Shown: in pieces, positions 10,262-20,505 of the stretch | Layout of the letters: every line of letters begins with the position of its first letter | Numbering within the stretch: the first letter of the stretch is position 1 | Source: Bacillus_BD sp963765265 | Lineage (GTDB): Bacteria; Bacillota; Bacilli; Bacillales; Cytobacillaceae | NCBI GenBank assembly: GCA_963765265.1 | Contig: CAVXVN010000006.1 | Coordinates: forward strand, 248,001 to 312,000 | DNA length: 64,000 nucleotides | Reading direction: 5' to 3' | The notes under the pieces: generated by a model | The model's input: the letters and a program-made list of their open reading frames with translations, nothing else | Told to the model about the DNA's origin: nothing | Databases searched by the model: none | Program-made: the position numbers and the translations under genes

Positions 10262-11563
10262 CTATTTTTGATCCAATTTTGATTCAAACATATTATCATT
10301 CATTTGTTCTTTACCTGGGAGAATAAGATTTAATACGACTCCACATATTGCAGCGAGTGCCATTCCTTGAAGTTGAAATGAATCACTCACTTTTATGATG
10401 GCCCCACCAATTCCTAATACGAGAATGACTGAAGCAATAATTAAGTTACGATTATTCCCAAAATCCACTTTATTATCGACAAGCATTCTTAATCCAGAAG
10501 AAGCAATAATTCCAAATAATAGGATCGATACACCACCCATTACAGGTTGCGGAATCGTATTGATCAATGCTGTTATTTTCCCAACAAAGCCAAATATTAT
10601 TGCGATAACTGCCGCACCCGCAATTACATACACGCTATATACTTTGGTAATCGCTAAAACCCCAATATTTTCACCATAAGTTGTTTTTGGAGGTCCGCCA
10701 ATTAAAGCGGAAATGATTGTCGCTGTACCGTCTCCAAGAATGGAACGATGCAATCCAGGCTCTTTAATATAGTCACGACCCACTACTTTACTTAATACAA
10801 GTTGATGTCCGATATGCTCTGAAATCGTAACGACTGCAATAGGTATCATTAGTAATAAAATATCGAAGGTAACTTTCACATCATAATCTACAAAAGGCAC
10901 GATGAACGGAGGCCATTCAAACCATTTTGCTTCCATAACAGGCGAAAAATCAACAATCCCTACAATAAGAGCATAAATATATCCAATAATAATTCCTGCA
11001 AGAATTGAAATCATACCTAGAAACCCTTTAAAATAGATGGAAAAAATAATCGTAGCTGCTAATGTAACAAGAGCAACTGAGAAATAAAGCACGTCGTATT
11101 CTCCACCAGCTGCAGTTGGTTTGTTCATTGCCATATTAACAGCCGTACCACTTAGCGCTAAACCAATAACCATAATAACTGGACCAACCACAATCGGTGG
11201 TAACAATTTCATAATCCAACGGTATCCTGCTTTTTTAATAATAAGTGCTACGATTCCATAGACAAGTCCTACGATAAAGCTCCCGATCATGGCAGCGCCT
11301 GGACCACCTGTTGCATGTGCAGCAATAATCGGAGCGATAAAAGCAAAGGAAGAACCAAGATAGGCTGGTACTTGCCATTTTGTAATAATAAGAAAAGCAA
11401 TTGTTCCTAACCCACTTGAAATGAGCGCGATGGCTGGGCTAAGATCCACTAAAACGGGTACTAAGACGGTTGCCCCAAACATGGCAAATAAATGTTGTAA
11501 ACTTAAGGTCAACCAATGAATCGGTGATGGTACATCCTTTACATCTAAAATCGGTCTGGTCAT
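10262..11563 (-). CDS. pyrP: Uracil permease (NCS2 family)
   Basis: Imports uracil with protons across the cytoplasmic membrane. About a dozen hydrophobic segments, the NCS2 signature region around GGPPKTTYGENIGVLAITK, and the N-terminal LQHLFAMFGATVLVP support the call. I start at the ATG at 11561-11563 (MTRPILDVKD), which has GGAGGAAAACAACT before it, rather than the upstream in-frame start. It follows pyrR with only 59 nt between, in which I see no attenuator, unlike B. subtilis. Confidence 0.95.
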   Translation of the reverse strand: MTRPILDVKDVPSPIHWLTLSLQHLFAMFGATVLVPVLVDLSPAIALISSGLGTIAFLIITKWQVPAYLGSSFAFIAPIIAAHATGGPGAAMIGSFIVGLVYGIVALIIKKAGYRWIMKLLPPIVVGPVIMVIGLALSGTAVNMAMNKPTAAGGEYDVLYFSVALVTLAATIIFSIYFKGFLGMISILAGIIIGYIYALIVGIVDFSPVMEAKWFEWPPFIVPFVDYDVKVTFDILLLMIPIAVVTISEHIGHQLVLSKVVGRDYIKEPGLHRSILGDGTATIISALIGGPPKTTYGENIGVLAITKVYSVYVIAGAAVIAIIFGFVGKITALINTIPQPVMGGVSILLFGIIASSGLRMLVDNKVDFGNNRNLIIASVILVLGIGGAIIKVSDSFQLQGMALAAICGVVLNLILPGKEQMNDNMFESKLDQK

Positions 11564-11622
11564 AGTTGTTTTCCTCCAATAATACTTTCTTCTACATGAT
11601 AAAATATCGTGTAATAACAAGC

Positions 11623-12165
11623 TTAAGATTCATGTATACTTACTTGATCAAGTTCGTCAACTTCACTCAGTTCAACGACAATTTTCTCAGAGCTTGAAGT
11701 AGGGATATTTTTACCAACATAATCCGCTCTAATTGGTAATTCACGATGTCCACGATCTACTAAGACAGCAAGCTGAATGGAACTCGGACGTCCGATATCA
11801 ATGATCGCATCTAATGCAGCTCGAACGGTTCGCCCTGTATAAAGAACATCATCAACTAGTATAACGGTTTGATCATTAATATCTTTCTCGATATGCGAGC
11901 CTTTCACTAACGGTTCTTGATCGACAGTTATCTTTGAGAGATCATCTCGATATAAAGTAATGTCAATTTCTCCAACTGGAACATTTCTTCCTTCAATTTG
12001 CTGTATTCTTTCTGCTAAGCGATTGGCTATAAAAATACCTCTTGTTCGTATGCCTACCAAAAGGAGATGATCAGTGCCTTTATTTTTCTCTATAATTTCA
12101 TGAGCGATCCTCGTTAATGCTCTTCGAATGGCTTGCTCATCCAACAGGATTGCTTTTTGCGACAT
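11623..12165 (-). CDS. pyrR: Bifunctional pyr operon attenuation protein / uracil phosphoribosyltransferase
   Basis: In the presence of UMP, PyrR binds a loop in pyr leader RNA and promotes termination; it also has weak UPRTase activity. The PRPP motif VILVDDVLYTGRTV (about residues 100-113) and the basic RDDLSKI and RGHRELPIRADYVGKN segments are typical. It has 180 residues, as in B. subtilis. It is the first gene of the operon, directly downstream of a recognisable PyrR-binding loop, so it regulates itself. Confidence 0.97.
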   Translation of the reverse strand: MSQKAILLDEQAIRRALTRIAHEIIEKNKGTDHLLLVGIRTRGIFIANRLAERIQQIEGRNVPVGEIDITLYRDDLSKITVDQEPLVKGSHIEKDINDQTVILVDDVLYTGRTVRAALDAIIDIGRPSSIQLAVLVDRGHRELPIRADYVGKNIPTSSSEKIVVELSEVDELDQVSIHES

Positions 12166-12241
12166 TTCTTACACCCTTTCTTGACGATATAGTCCTGATT
12201 TAGTATTCCACATTGAGGTTAATACTTTCTAACGAGAAGAT

Positions 12242-12374
12242 AAAAAAAACCTCTTGCCAATAGGCAAGAGGGTAAACGAATGATTATATTTTACATAATT
12301 AGGCATAGTAATCCCAATTATGTATCCGTCTCCTTCTCAGCCTCACGGGACCGATTTAAAGGACTTATTCAACT
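12242..12374 (-). promoter_or_regulatory. PyrR-responsive attenuator leader of pyrR
   Basis: The RNA begins near 12374. It contains CGGTCCCGTGAGGCTG at about 12338-12354, a near-exact match to the PyrR-binding loop consensus. It ends in the terminator CCTCTTGCC-TAT-TGGCAAGAGG plus a run of T (12242-12272). UMP-bound PyrR should stabilise the loop and favour termination before pyrR. Confidence 0.92.
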
Positions 12375-12380
12375 AAAATC

Positions 12381-12409
12381 ATCTTAAATCACGCATAGGT
12401 TTTTGTCAA
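12381..12409 (-). promoter_or_regulatory. SigA promoter of the pyr operon
   Basis: Minus-strand TTGACA (12404-12409) and TAAGAT (12381-12386) are separated by 17 bases, immediately upstream of the PyrR leader. Confidence 0.88.
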
Positions 12410-12412
12410 TAA

Positions 12413-13318
12413 TTAATTTCTCAACTTCTGCAGCAGCTGCTCGTATTCTTTCGGTAATGGTGCTTCAAACTCTAAATATTCTCCTGAAATTGGGTGTGTA
12501 AATCCAAGAATCGCAGCATGCAGTGCTTGTCCACCTATATCAAGGGTTTTACGTGGCCCATATTTAGGATCCCCCGCTAGCGGAAACCCAATGTATTTCA
12601 TATGAACACGAATTTGATGCGTTCGACCTGTTTCCAAGCGGCACTCTACGAACGTAAAATCTTTAAATCTTTCTATGACATGAAAATGAGTGACAGCATT
12701 CTTTCCATTATCCACAACAGTCATGCTTTGGCGATCTTTCGGATCTCTCCCAATCGGAGCATCGATCGTTCCATCATCATGTCCAATATTTCCATGTACA
12801 AGTGCTTTATATTTTCTTGTGACTGTTTTTTCAACTAACTGATTGACTAAATGTTCATGTGCTCGATCATTTTTAGCCACCATTAATAATCCTGAAGTAT
12901 CCATATCAATACGGTGTACAATACCTGGCCGTAAAACACCATTAATACCAGACAAGTCTTTACAATGAGCCATCAATCCATTTACAAGTGTTCCTGTTGT
13001 ATGACCTGATGCAGGATGAACAACCATACCTTTTGGTTTATTCACAACTAAAACATGAGCATCTTCAAAATAAATATCCAAATTCATTTCTTCGGGGATG
13101 ACATCTAGAATTTCTGGATCTGGAATTAAGATCTCGATTTGATCATTGAAATTACATTTATAATTGCTCTTGATTGGTTGGCCATTCACAAGAATATGCC
13201 CATTTTTAATCCATTGTTGAACTTGCGTCCGCGACCAATCTGATTGAATATTTGAAATAACTTTATCAATTCGTTCTGATTTTTCAGCTTCAAGAACGAT
13301 GTGTTCCACTTTCTGCAT
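12413..13318 (-). CDS. ylyB: RluD-family 23S rRNA pseudouridine synthase (YlyB)
   Basis: Predicted to isomerise uridines in 23S rRNA. The N-terminal S4 domain (about residues 15-65) precedes the catalytic domain with GIVHRIDMDTSGLLMVAK at residues 133-150; the aspartate in HRID is the nucleophile. The start is the ATG at 13316-13318 (MQKVEHIVLE), which has AAAGGAGAAATCAA upstream; the longer in-frame extension lacks such a site. It overlaps the end of lspA by 29 nt. Position between lspA and pyrR matches ylyB of B. subtilis. Confidence 0.93.
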   Translation of the reverse strand: MQKVEHIVLEAEKSERIDKVISNIQSDWSRTQVQQWIKNGHILVNGQPIKSNYKCNFNDQIEILIPDPEILDVIPEEMNLDIYFEDAHVLVVNKPKGMVVHPASGHTTGTLVNGLMAHCKDLSGINGVLRPGIVHRIDMDTSGLLMVAKNDRAHEHLVNQLVEKTVTRKYKALVHGNIGHDDGTIDAPIGRDPKDRQSMTVVDNGKNAVTHFHVIERFKDFTFVECRLETGRTHQIRVHMKYIGFPLAGDPKYGPRKTLDIGGQALHAAILGFTHPISGEYLEFEAPLPKEYEQLLQKLRN

Positions 13319-13787
13319 TTGATTTCTCCTTTTTCTTTGCCATTTTCTCTTCAATTAGCATATAGATCAATAACAATCCAACTCCTACCACAAGGGAAGA
13401 ATCTGCAATGTTAAAAATTGGAAAGTTGTAACCAAAAGGGTACGTATGTATAAAATCTACGACTTCTTTTCGCAAAACTCGATCAATAAAATTTCCAATT
13501 GCTCCTCCAAGCATCATTGCTAATGACAATTTGAAAAGAGGACCTTCGCTTGTGGCTTTTCTCATGTAGTAAATAAGAGCAATAATGACAATAACGGTAA
13601 TGATATAAAAGAACCACATTTGTCCTTCCAAAATCCCCCACGCAGCACCAGAATTACGATGAGAAGTAATGAAAAGAAAATCCTCAATAACGGTTATGCT
13701 TTCACCTAAATCCATGTTATTAATAATAAACCATTTTGTTAATTGATCTAAACCAATTACCAACAAGGCAATTATGAAATAAAACAC
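13290..13787 (-). CDS. lspA: Lipoprotein signal peptidase (signal peptidase II)
   Basis: Cleaves signal peptides of diacylglyceryl-modified prolipoproteins in the membrane. There are four hydrophobic segments, and the catalytic aspartates appear as D102 in GNFIDRV and D129 in FNIADSS. The start is a GTG at 13785-13787 (giving FYFIIALLVIGLDQLTKW): GGAGG lies 8 bases upstream, inside the longer ATG-initiated reading frame, so the ATG at 13802 is rejected. The length of 165 residues is normal. Confidence 0.95.
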   Translation of the reverse strand: MFYFIIALLVIGLDQLTKWFIINNMDLGESITVIEDFLFITSHRNSGAAWGILEGQMWFFYIITVIVIIALIYYMRKATSEGPLFKLSLAMMLGGAIGNFIDRVLRKEVVDFIHTYPFGYNFPIFNIADSSLVVGVGLLLIYMLIEEKMAKKKEKSNAESGTHRS

Positions 13788-13954
13788 AACGGCAACCTCC
13801 AATGATGAATAATCTTGTTTTAGTCAACAACCTGCTAAAAAGTTTCATTAAAGAAAAACACGGTTTCGAACAAAACAGATTTTCGTAAAAGATAAGATTC
13901 TCCATTGAATTTTAGCATAACGGAAATAAAAACGACAGTCTAACCTTTATTTAT

Positions 13955-14230
13955 TCAATTTCTAAAAAAATAACTCATCATTTTGCAATCCTCAATTGAT
14001 TTCAAAGTTGGGACCATTGACAATAGATGCTCAGGCATGATTTCACCCGATATTTCACATGTTCCATATGTACCAGATTCCAATTTTTTTAGTGCCGTTT
14101 CAATATCATCTAGTTCACCTTCAATATAAGGTTTCACTAATAGTGAACAATTTTCATTTTCTAATCGCTGTATTAATTCCTCTTTTGTTTTTCGGAGTTC
14201 TGAATAGATTTCATTTATATTACGATCCAT
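13955..14230 (-). CDS. ylyA: YlyA, DksA/TraR-like small protein without the zinc cysteines
   Basis: A 91-residue protein with an N-terminal coiled coil (about residues 1-45) and a C-terminal DksA/TraR-like block, ESGTYGTCEISGEIMPE. Only one cysteine of the usual four-cysteine zinc finger is at its expected place. In B. subtilis YlyA binds RNA polymerase and boosts SigG-dependent transcription late in the forespore; I infer the same role from position between ileS and lspA. Start ATG at 14228-14230 has GGAGGTATAGAT upstream. Confidence 0.85.
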   Translation of the reverse strand: MDRNINEIYSELRKTKEELIQRLENENCSLLVKPYIEGELDDIETALKKLESGTYGTCEISGEIMPEHLLSMVPTLKSIEDCKMMSYFFRN

Positions 14231-14362
14231 ATCTATACCTCCGTTTCTTGTTGTATCCTTTATAATTCCCGAAAGTCAATGACAAACACGGGAAAAGTTT
14301 TAGCAAGGTGAACAACAATTAACGAAGGTGGGAAAAATTTACGGTAATATCCATTCAACAAT

Positions 14363-14393
14363 AAAAAGGTAGACCACCATAGTCTACCTTTTT
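14363..14393 (-). terminator. Terminator of ileS
   Basis: AAAGGTAGAC and GTCTACCTTT form a perfect stem followed by T residues on either strand; it lies 55 nt past the ileS stop. Confidence 0.85.
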
Positions 14394-14447
14394 ACCAATA
14401 TTTCTTATTCATGATTTACAAAACCATTTACGTGTAAGAAGTAAATC

Positions 14448-17220
14448 TTACACTAAATGACTATAATGGTTATTTACAACATCCGCACATCTTGGGCATA
14501 GTGTTGGATGATCTTCTTTTTCACCAACCTGTGTTGTCACTGTCCAGCACCGTTCACAGGTTTCACCTTCTGCTTTGGTTACAACAATGGCTGCATGCTC
14601 CAGTTTTATTGCTTGTTCAGGTGCCTCATTAAAGCTACCCGCTACTTCAAACTCAGAAACAATAAAGATTTGCTGTAAATTTTCATGAATGGAATCAAGT
14701 AATACTTTGGTTTCATCCTTCACATAAAGGGAAATTTTTGCCGTTAATGATTTACCAATTACTTTTTCATTACGTGCTTCTTCCAAAGCTTTTAATACTT
14801 CATCACGTACATTCATAAATTTAGACCATTTTACAAGCAATTCTTTTGCATTAGCTAATTCTTTCTCTTCAGGGAAATCCGTTAATTGTACACTTTCCTC
14901 TTGAACAGATGGAATAAAGCTCCATACTTCGTCTGCTGTATGTGAAAGAATAGGTGCCACTAATTTGATCATGGTCATTAAACTTTCATAAAGGACTGTT
15001 TGAATGGCGCGGCGATCACTTTGATCTTTCGCTTCAATGTAAAGTACATCTTTTGCAAAATCAAGATAAAAAGCACTTAAATCAATTGTACAAAAATTGT
15101 TTATCGCATGGTAAATATTGGCATATTCATACTTTTCATAGTTGTTACGCACTTGTTTCACAAGCTCATTTAATTTAACAAGCATAAACTGATCCACTTC
15201 TCGTAAGATTTTCATACGAAATTGCATCACTTTCTGGATTAAAGTCTGCTAAATTTCCGAGTAAGAAACGGAATGTGTTACGAATTTTTCTATACACTTC
15301 TGCAACTTGCTTTAAAATGGCATCCGATACACGAACGTCTGCTTGATAATCAACAGAAGCAACCCATAGTCGAAGAATATCAGCGCCTAATTGATTCATT
15401 ACTTTAGCAGGAACCACTACGTTACCAATGGACTTACTCATCTTTCTACCTTCGCCATCCAATGCAAATCCATGACTTAATACACCTTTATATGGTGCTT
15501 TTCCTGTTACGGCAACACCAGTTGATAAGGAAGAATTAAACCAACCACGATATTGATCAGAGCCCTCCAAATATAAATCAGCTGGACGTTGAAGATCATC
15601 TCGTTCTTCCAAAACAGCTTGATGTGATGAGCCTGAATCAAACCAAACATCCATAATATCTGTTTCTTTCGTAAATATGCCATTTGGACTATTCGGATGA
15701 GTAAATCCTTCTGGAAGTAAATCCTTTGCTTCTCTTTCAAACCAAACATTTGAACCATGTTCACGGAACAAGTCTGATACATGATCAATTGTTTCATCCG
15801 TAATAATAGGTTCTCCATTTTCAGCATAAAAGACTGGAATCGGAACACCCCATGCTCGTTGACGTGAAATGCACCAGTCACCACGATCACGAACCATATT
15901 AAATAATCTCGTTTCTCCCCATGCTGGAACCCATTTTGTTTCTTTAACTGCCGTTAACAAATCTTCACGGAAATCTTTGATTGACGCAAACCACTGTGCA
16001 GTCGCACGATAAATAACCGGTTTTTTCGTTCTCCAATCATGTGGATAAGAGTGTGTAATAAAAGTAAGCTTCAATAGTGCTCCAAGCTCTTCTAATTTGT
16101 CTGTTACTGCTTTATTTGCCTTATCATAATATAGACCAGTAAATCCTTCAGCTTCTTCTGTCATGACGCCTTTGTCATCAACAGGACATAAAACATCTAG
16201 GCCATATTTTTGTCCAACATAAAAGTCATCTTCCCCGTGTCCTGGAGCTGTGTGAACACAACCTGTTCCTGCATCAACAGTTACATGATCTCCTAGCATG
16301 ACAAGAGAATCACGATTATAAATCGGATGTGCTGCAACAATATACTCTAATTCTTTCCCTTTAATTGTTTGTAAAATGGACGGATTTTCCCAACCGATTT
16401 CTTCGCTTACTGTTTTCAATAATTCCTGTGCAACTACATATTTTTGACCATCCGTTTCAACGACAACGTATACTAATTCTGGATTAACCGAAATACCTAA
16501 GTTTGCAGGAATCGTCCATGGTGTTGTTGTCCAAATAATGATTTGTACATCTGTATCCAATACACCTTTGCCATCTTTCACTTTAAAAGCAACATAAATA
16601 GATGGAGATTTAATATCTTGATATTCAATTTCCGCTTCAGCCAGTGCTGATTCACTCGATGGAGACCAATAAACTGGTTTTTTCCCTTTATAGATATAGC
16701 CCTTTTTCGCCATTTCACCAAACACTTTAATTTGTTGAGCTTCATAAGCAGGTTTCAACGTGATATAAGGATTTTCCCAGTCTCCACGAACACCAAGACG
16801 TTTAAATTGTGTCCGTTGATTATCAATCTGCTCAAGTGCATATTTTTCGCAAAGTTTTCTAAACTCAGCAACAGACATTTCTTTACGTTTTACACCCTTG
16901 TTTGTCAAAGCTTGCTCAATTGGTAACCCATGAGTATCCCAGCCTGGAACATATGGTGCGTTATAACCACTCATTGATTTAAAACGAACGATAAAATCCT
17001 TTAAAACTTTATTCATTGCATGCCCCATATGAATGTCTCCATTTGCGTATGGAGGTCCATCATGTAAAACGAACATAGGACGATCTTTTGTTCTCTCTTG
17101 AACCATTTTATAAATATTCATTTCTTCCCATTTTTCTTGGATTTCAGGCTCTCTTTTTGGTAAGTTTCCACGCATTGGAAATTCTGTTTTTGGCATTAAT
17201 AAGGTGTCTTTGTATTCCAT
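14448..17220 (-). CDS. ileS: Isoleucyl-tRNA synthetase (one frame break)
   Basis: Class I synthetase that charges tRNA-Ile. Seen in order: the HIGH-type motif DIHMGHAMNK near residue 57, the editing domain, GRKMSKSIGN near residue 595, the anticodon-binding region, and a C-terminal zinc site CERCW...CPRCADV. The frame breaks at about 15192-15200, after SYENL: removing one base gives REVDQFMLVKLNEL. The repaired length is 923 residues, as expected. The gene is essential and seems to be the only copy here, so a consensus error is far likelier than a pseudogene. Expression is controlled by the upstream T-box. Confidence 0.95.
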
Positions 17221-17330
17221 TTTATTTCCTCCATATTTTAGTTTTCTATTATTTAGTTACTAACCACTCTATCTTTTCAACTCCATCCAGTTCGTATTCC
17301 AAATTGGACCAAATAACTTTTAGAAAAGAC

Positions 17331-17600
17331 AAAAAGCCTCTCATCCCATAAAGGGACGAGAAGCATTATTTCCCGCGGTACCACCCTTGTAGATAGAAAA
17401 CATTTCTATCCGCTCAAAAGCATTCTTAACGCGAATGACACGCCATAGCTTATTGCTTTTTATTAAAAAAGGTTCGGCCAGGAGCTCAAGGGTGATTTTC
17501 CAGACTTATCCTTATGCCGGGCTTACACTATCCCCGATTCGCTATTATAAGTTCATTAAGCTGTACTGTCCCTATCAAAGCAGTTTCAACATAGAATTAA
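17331..17600 (-). promoter_or_regulatory. T-box riboswitch leader of ileS
   Basis: The conserved T-box AGGGTGGTACCGCGG is at 17373-17387 (minus strand). It is followed by a terminator stem (CTTCTCGTCCC with GGGATGAGAGG, 17341-17364) and TTTTTG. Stem I landmarks lie at about 17500-17580. An ATC triplet at 17494-17496, followed by A, is the likely isoleucine specifier, but I have not folded the stem. Uncharged tRNA-Ile should stabilise the antiterminator and allow ileS transcription. Confidence 0.92.
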
Positions 17601-17615
17601 AAACTTTTATTTAAA

Positions 17616-17645
17616 ATTATACTTGTTATTACTTACGTTCGTCAA
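17616..17645 (-). promoter_or_regulatory. SigA promoter of ileS
   Basis: Minus-strand TTGACG (17640-17645) and TATAAT (17616-17621) are 18 bases apart. The -35 box overlaps the 3' end of divIVA. Confidence 0.8.
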
Positions 17646-18157
17646 GCCAAGGAATCTTCTTCTTGAGCGGATTTTAACTCAGTAGCATCCAATTCATATT
17701 CAAGTAGATGATCCCAATCATCAGTATTCAGTAAATCAAGTTGTGCTTCAACTAACATTTTAAATCGAGTACGAAATACTTTTGATTGTTTTTTTAATTC
17801 TTCTATTTCAAGAGCGATTTTTCGAGCTTTTGATAATGATTCATTCACAATACGATCAGCGTTTTTTTCCGCCTCTTTCATGATTAACTTTGCTTCTTTC
17901 TGTGCGCTTCGTTTTACTTCTTCAGCTGCTTCTTGTGCAATGACAATTGATTTATTCAATGTTCCTTCAATTGCATTAAAATGTCCAATTCGATCTGACA
18001 TTTCATTTAATTGTTCTTCTAATTCCTTTTTTTCACGAATAAGGATCTCATAATCTTTGATGACTTGGTCAAGAAATTCATTAACTTCATCCTCATCATA
18101 TCCACGAAATCCTTTACTAAATTCCTTATTATGTATATCTAATGGCGTTAATGCCAT
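17642..18157 (-). CDS. divIVA: Cell-division initiation protein DivIVA
   Basis: A coiled-coil protein that senses negative membrane curvature at poles and septa. The N-terminal lipid-binding domain (MALTPLDIHNKEFSKGFRG, GYDEDEVNEFLDQV) is diagnostic, followed by long coiled coil and an acidic C-terminus. The start is the ATG at 18155-18157 with GGGAGGTGGCAAT upstream. It has 171 residues. It is last in the ylm cluster, downstream of ylmH, the usual order in Bacillus. Confidence 0.97.
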   Translation of the reverse strand: MALTPLDIHNKEFSKGFRGYDEDEVNEFLDQVIKDYEILIREKKELEEQLNEMSDRIGHFNAIEGTLNKSIVIAQEAAEEVKRSAQKEAKLIMKEAEKNADRIVNESLSKARKIALEIEELKKQSKVFRTRFKMLVEAQLDLLNTDDWDHLLEYELDATELKSAQEEDSLA

Positions 18158-18238
18158 ATTGCCACCTCCCAAATGTTTTCTCTAGTTTGTACCTTATCTC
18201 TTTCGACAAATTCATTTATTTTCCTGCATTCATAAAAA

Positions 18239-19013
18239 TTATTTTTGTCGTCCAATCGACATTCGCCATTTATCTTTTTTTGTTTTTCCTTCAATCAAAC
18301 CTATTTTAGCTCGTCCATACCCACGGACTGAAAGAGTATCTCCTTCACCACATTCAAATGATGTATTTTCAATACTGATCCAATTTACTTTCACTAGACC
18401 AGCTTTAATCATGGTTTGAGATTTTTGTCGTGAAATTTGATAGATCGAGGAAATCATCGTATCCAGCCTTAAGGAAGAAACCGTTAAATTTTGTTCATTC
18501 CAAACATTTTCACAAACAAGCCCTTCAAGTAGTGGTAATTCTATTAATTGGATACTAGCTTTTCCAATTGAATGTAATTCAAGTGTTACAAAATGACTGA
18601 CCTCTTCCGAACAATAAAATTGCACTTGGTCGCCTGATAGGATAATATCGCCAAATTTTGCTCTTTTCAAACCAAGGGACATTAGACTACCTAATACCTG
18701 TGGATGGGTTATACTTATAAATTTTTGAGGGTATTCGACTTTATATAAAGTAATCTTAAAATCGTCTTCATGTACATTGATAATATTCCGGATATAGAAA
18801 AGCACGTTTTCGCTCAGTGAATTCTGTTCCACCAAAAAATTGCCATTTAATACCCATATGTTGACCAATGATTATTTTGACAATTTGTTGTTCCCTTGGA
18901 TCAAGAAAATCTGTTAATTTGGGTGCATAGTTATTTTCAACATATCCCTTCCAATTTAACACTTGATCAATAAATTCCCGTTCCTCTGGTCTAAAATGCT
19001 GATAGATTGACAT
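18239..19013 (-). CDS. ylmH: YlmH, S4-domain RNA-binding protein (one frame break)
   Basis: An S4-domain protein. YlmH family members bind RNA and act in ribosome-associated quality control. The first 75 residues (PEEREFIDQV to KRAFLYPEYY) and the rest (VHEDDFKITLYKVEYPQ onward) are in different frames; the break is at about 18785-18795 and is repaired by removing one base of a CAA. The S4 domain lies near residues 180-240 (LDTMISSIYQISRQKSQ). Repaired length is 257 residues, normal. Codirectional with divIVA. Confidence 0.92.
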
Positions 19014-19045
19014 ATTGTATTATTCACCTAGTGCAATAAAACCTG

Positions 19046-19075
19046 AAAAAGGGACTGATTGATGAGCCCCTTTTT
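19046..19075 (-). terminator. Weak hairpin between ylmG and ylmH
   Basis: AAAAAGGG and CCCTTTTT can pair across a 14-base loop. The T residues are part of the stem, so termination may be weak. Confidence 0.4.
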
Positions 19076-19090
19076 ACAATGCTCCTTTAA

Positions 19091-19357
19091 TCAAAATGGG
19101 ATAAAATCCTTTAGTGCATATAAACCCGCTGTTGCAAAATTTAGAACAATAAATCCAACAATAGGAGAAATATCAATCATACCAAGTGGTGGTATAAATC
19201 GACGAAATTGCTCAAGATAAGGTTCACAAATACGACCTAAAAATTGTCCAATACTTGAACTGCGGGCATTTGGAAACCACGACATTAAAATATAAATAAT
19301 TAGTGCCCATTTATAATATCCAATCAATTGAGCTAATAGGTTAATAACAAAATCCAT
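19091..19357 (-). CDS. ylmG: YlmG, YggT-family membrane protein
   Basis: An 88-residue protein with two hydrophobic segments (about residues 3-25 and 60-82) and the YggT-family motif SWFPNARSSSIGQFLGRICEPYLEQFRR. Its role is poorly known; the family is repeatedly linked to division and membrane organisation. It starts 6 nt after sepF, so the two are probably co-translated. Confidence 0.92.
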   Translation of the reverse strand: MDFVINLLAQLIGYYKWALIIYILMSWFPNARSSSIGQFLGRICEPYLEQFRRFIPPLGMIDISPIVGFIVLNFATAGLYALKDFIPF

Positions 19358-19363
19358 GTACGA

Positions 19364-19807
19364 TTACCACCTCGAATGTTCAAAGTCTTTTTCTTGTAGA
19401 AATTCAGAAATACTACCGGAAACCTCCACATTATCAGGTGTACACAGAAAAATATCTGTCCCAACTTTTTGAATATCTCCACCAATAGCATAAACCGTAC
19501 CACTTAGAAAATCTACAATTCTCCTCGCTTGATCACGTTCAATTCGCTGTAAATTCACGACAACTGCTTTTCTGTTTTTTAATTGATCCGCTATGTCTTG
19601 TGCCTCAGCATACACGCGAGGTTCCACTAAAACGACTTTAGATGATTTTTGTACGCTCTGTAAACTCACAACATTATGCTTTTGTGTGGGTTGCAATGAT
19701 TTATGCGGTTTTTCTTGCTCATGTTCCTCTTCATATGGCTCTTCCTCACTATCAGCATATTCATCATCTAAAAAGAAAAAGGTCTTAAATTTAGACTTTA
19801 TGCTCAT
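19364..19807 (-). CDS. sepF: Cell-division protein SepF
   Basis: SepF binds FtsZ, forms rings and tethers FtsZ to the membrane. The N-terminal amphipathic membrane anchor (MSIKSKFKTFFFLD) is followed by an acidic linker rich in E and then the SepF domain (about residues 57-140; KVVLVEPRVYAEAQDIAD, AVVVNLQRIERDQARRIVDFL). It is 147 residues long. It lies between ylmE and ylmG, the standard order. Confidence 0.97.
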   Translation of the reverse strand: MSIKSKFKTFFFLDDEYADSEEEPYEEEHEQEKPHKSLQPTQKHNVVSLQSVQKSSKVVLVEPRVYAEAQDIADQLKNRKAVVVNLQRIERDQARRIVDFLSGTVYAIGGDIQKVGTDIFLCTPDNVEVSGSISEFLQEKDFEHSRW

Positions 19808-19819
19808 TACTCGAACCTC

Positions 19820-20498
19820 CTACCCTTCCTCACCAACTAAGGCTGTTCCAATGCGAATCATAGTTGCACCCTCTTCAATGGCAATAGCAAAATCATTTGA
19901 CATCCCCATTGATAACTCTGTTACAAGGTGCATGATCTAGTTCCAGCTGTTGAATTTCAATTTGTAAATCTTTTAACTTTCGGAAACATTGATGTAAAAG
20001 TTGTTCATCATCTGTTAACGGTGCCATTGTCATTAATCCTACAACCTCGATATTTTGTAGATCTTGTAATTCTATAATAAAAGCTTGAACCTCATCTGGT
20101 ATCAAACCGTGTTTTGACTCTTCTCCTGATACATTCACTTGCACCAGACATTTCATTTTATTTGTAGCTCTTTTATCGATTTCCTTTGCTAAGGAATAAC
20201 GATCTAAAGAATGAATATAGTCAACTTTATCAATAATATTTTTTACTTTACGTGTTTGTAAAGATCCGATAAAATGCCAGTTTGGCTTGTCCTTTAAAAC
20301 TTCCCATTTAGGAATTAAGCCTTCTTCGCGATTTTCACCAAGATTCACAATTCCCGCTTCTACCGCTTCTTGGGCACGTTCAAGAGATACATATTTCGTT
20401 ACAGCAATTATGTTAATTTCTTCTGGATTTCGATTTGATTTTTCACAAGCTGCTGAAATTTTTTCTTTGATGGTTAATAAATTATCTGCTACTTTCAT
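19820..20498 (-). CDS. ylmE: YlmE, PLP homeostasis protein of the YggS/PROSC family (frame break near 3' end)
   Basis: A pyridoxal-phosphate-binding single-domain protein that helps control PLP and amino-acid balance. The PLP lysine lies in IIAVTKYVS near residue 34, and NWHFIGSLQTRK is typical. As written the frame stops at 19893. Removing one base of the AA at about 19925-19928 restores the signature ELSMGMSNDFAIAIEEG and RIGTALVGEEG, with the stop at 19820. Repaired length is 225 residues, normal. Confidence 0.92.
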
Positions 20499-20505
20499 TT
20501 TATGA

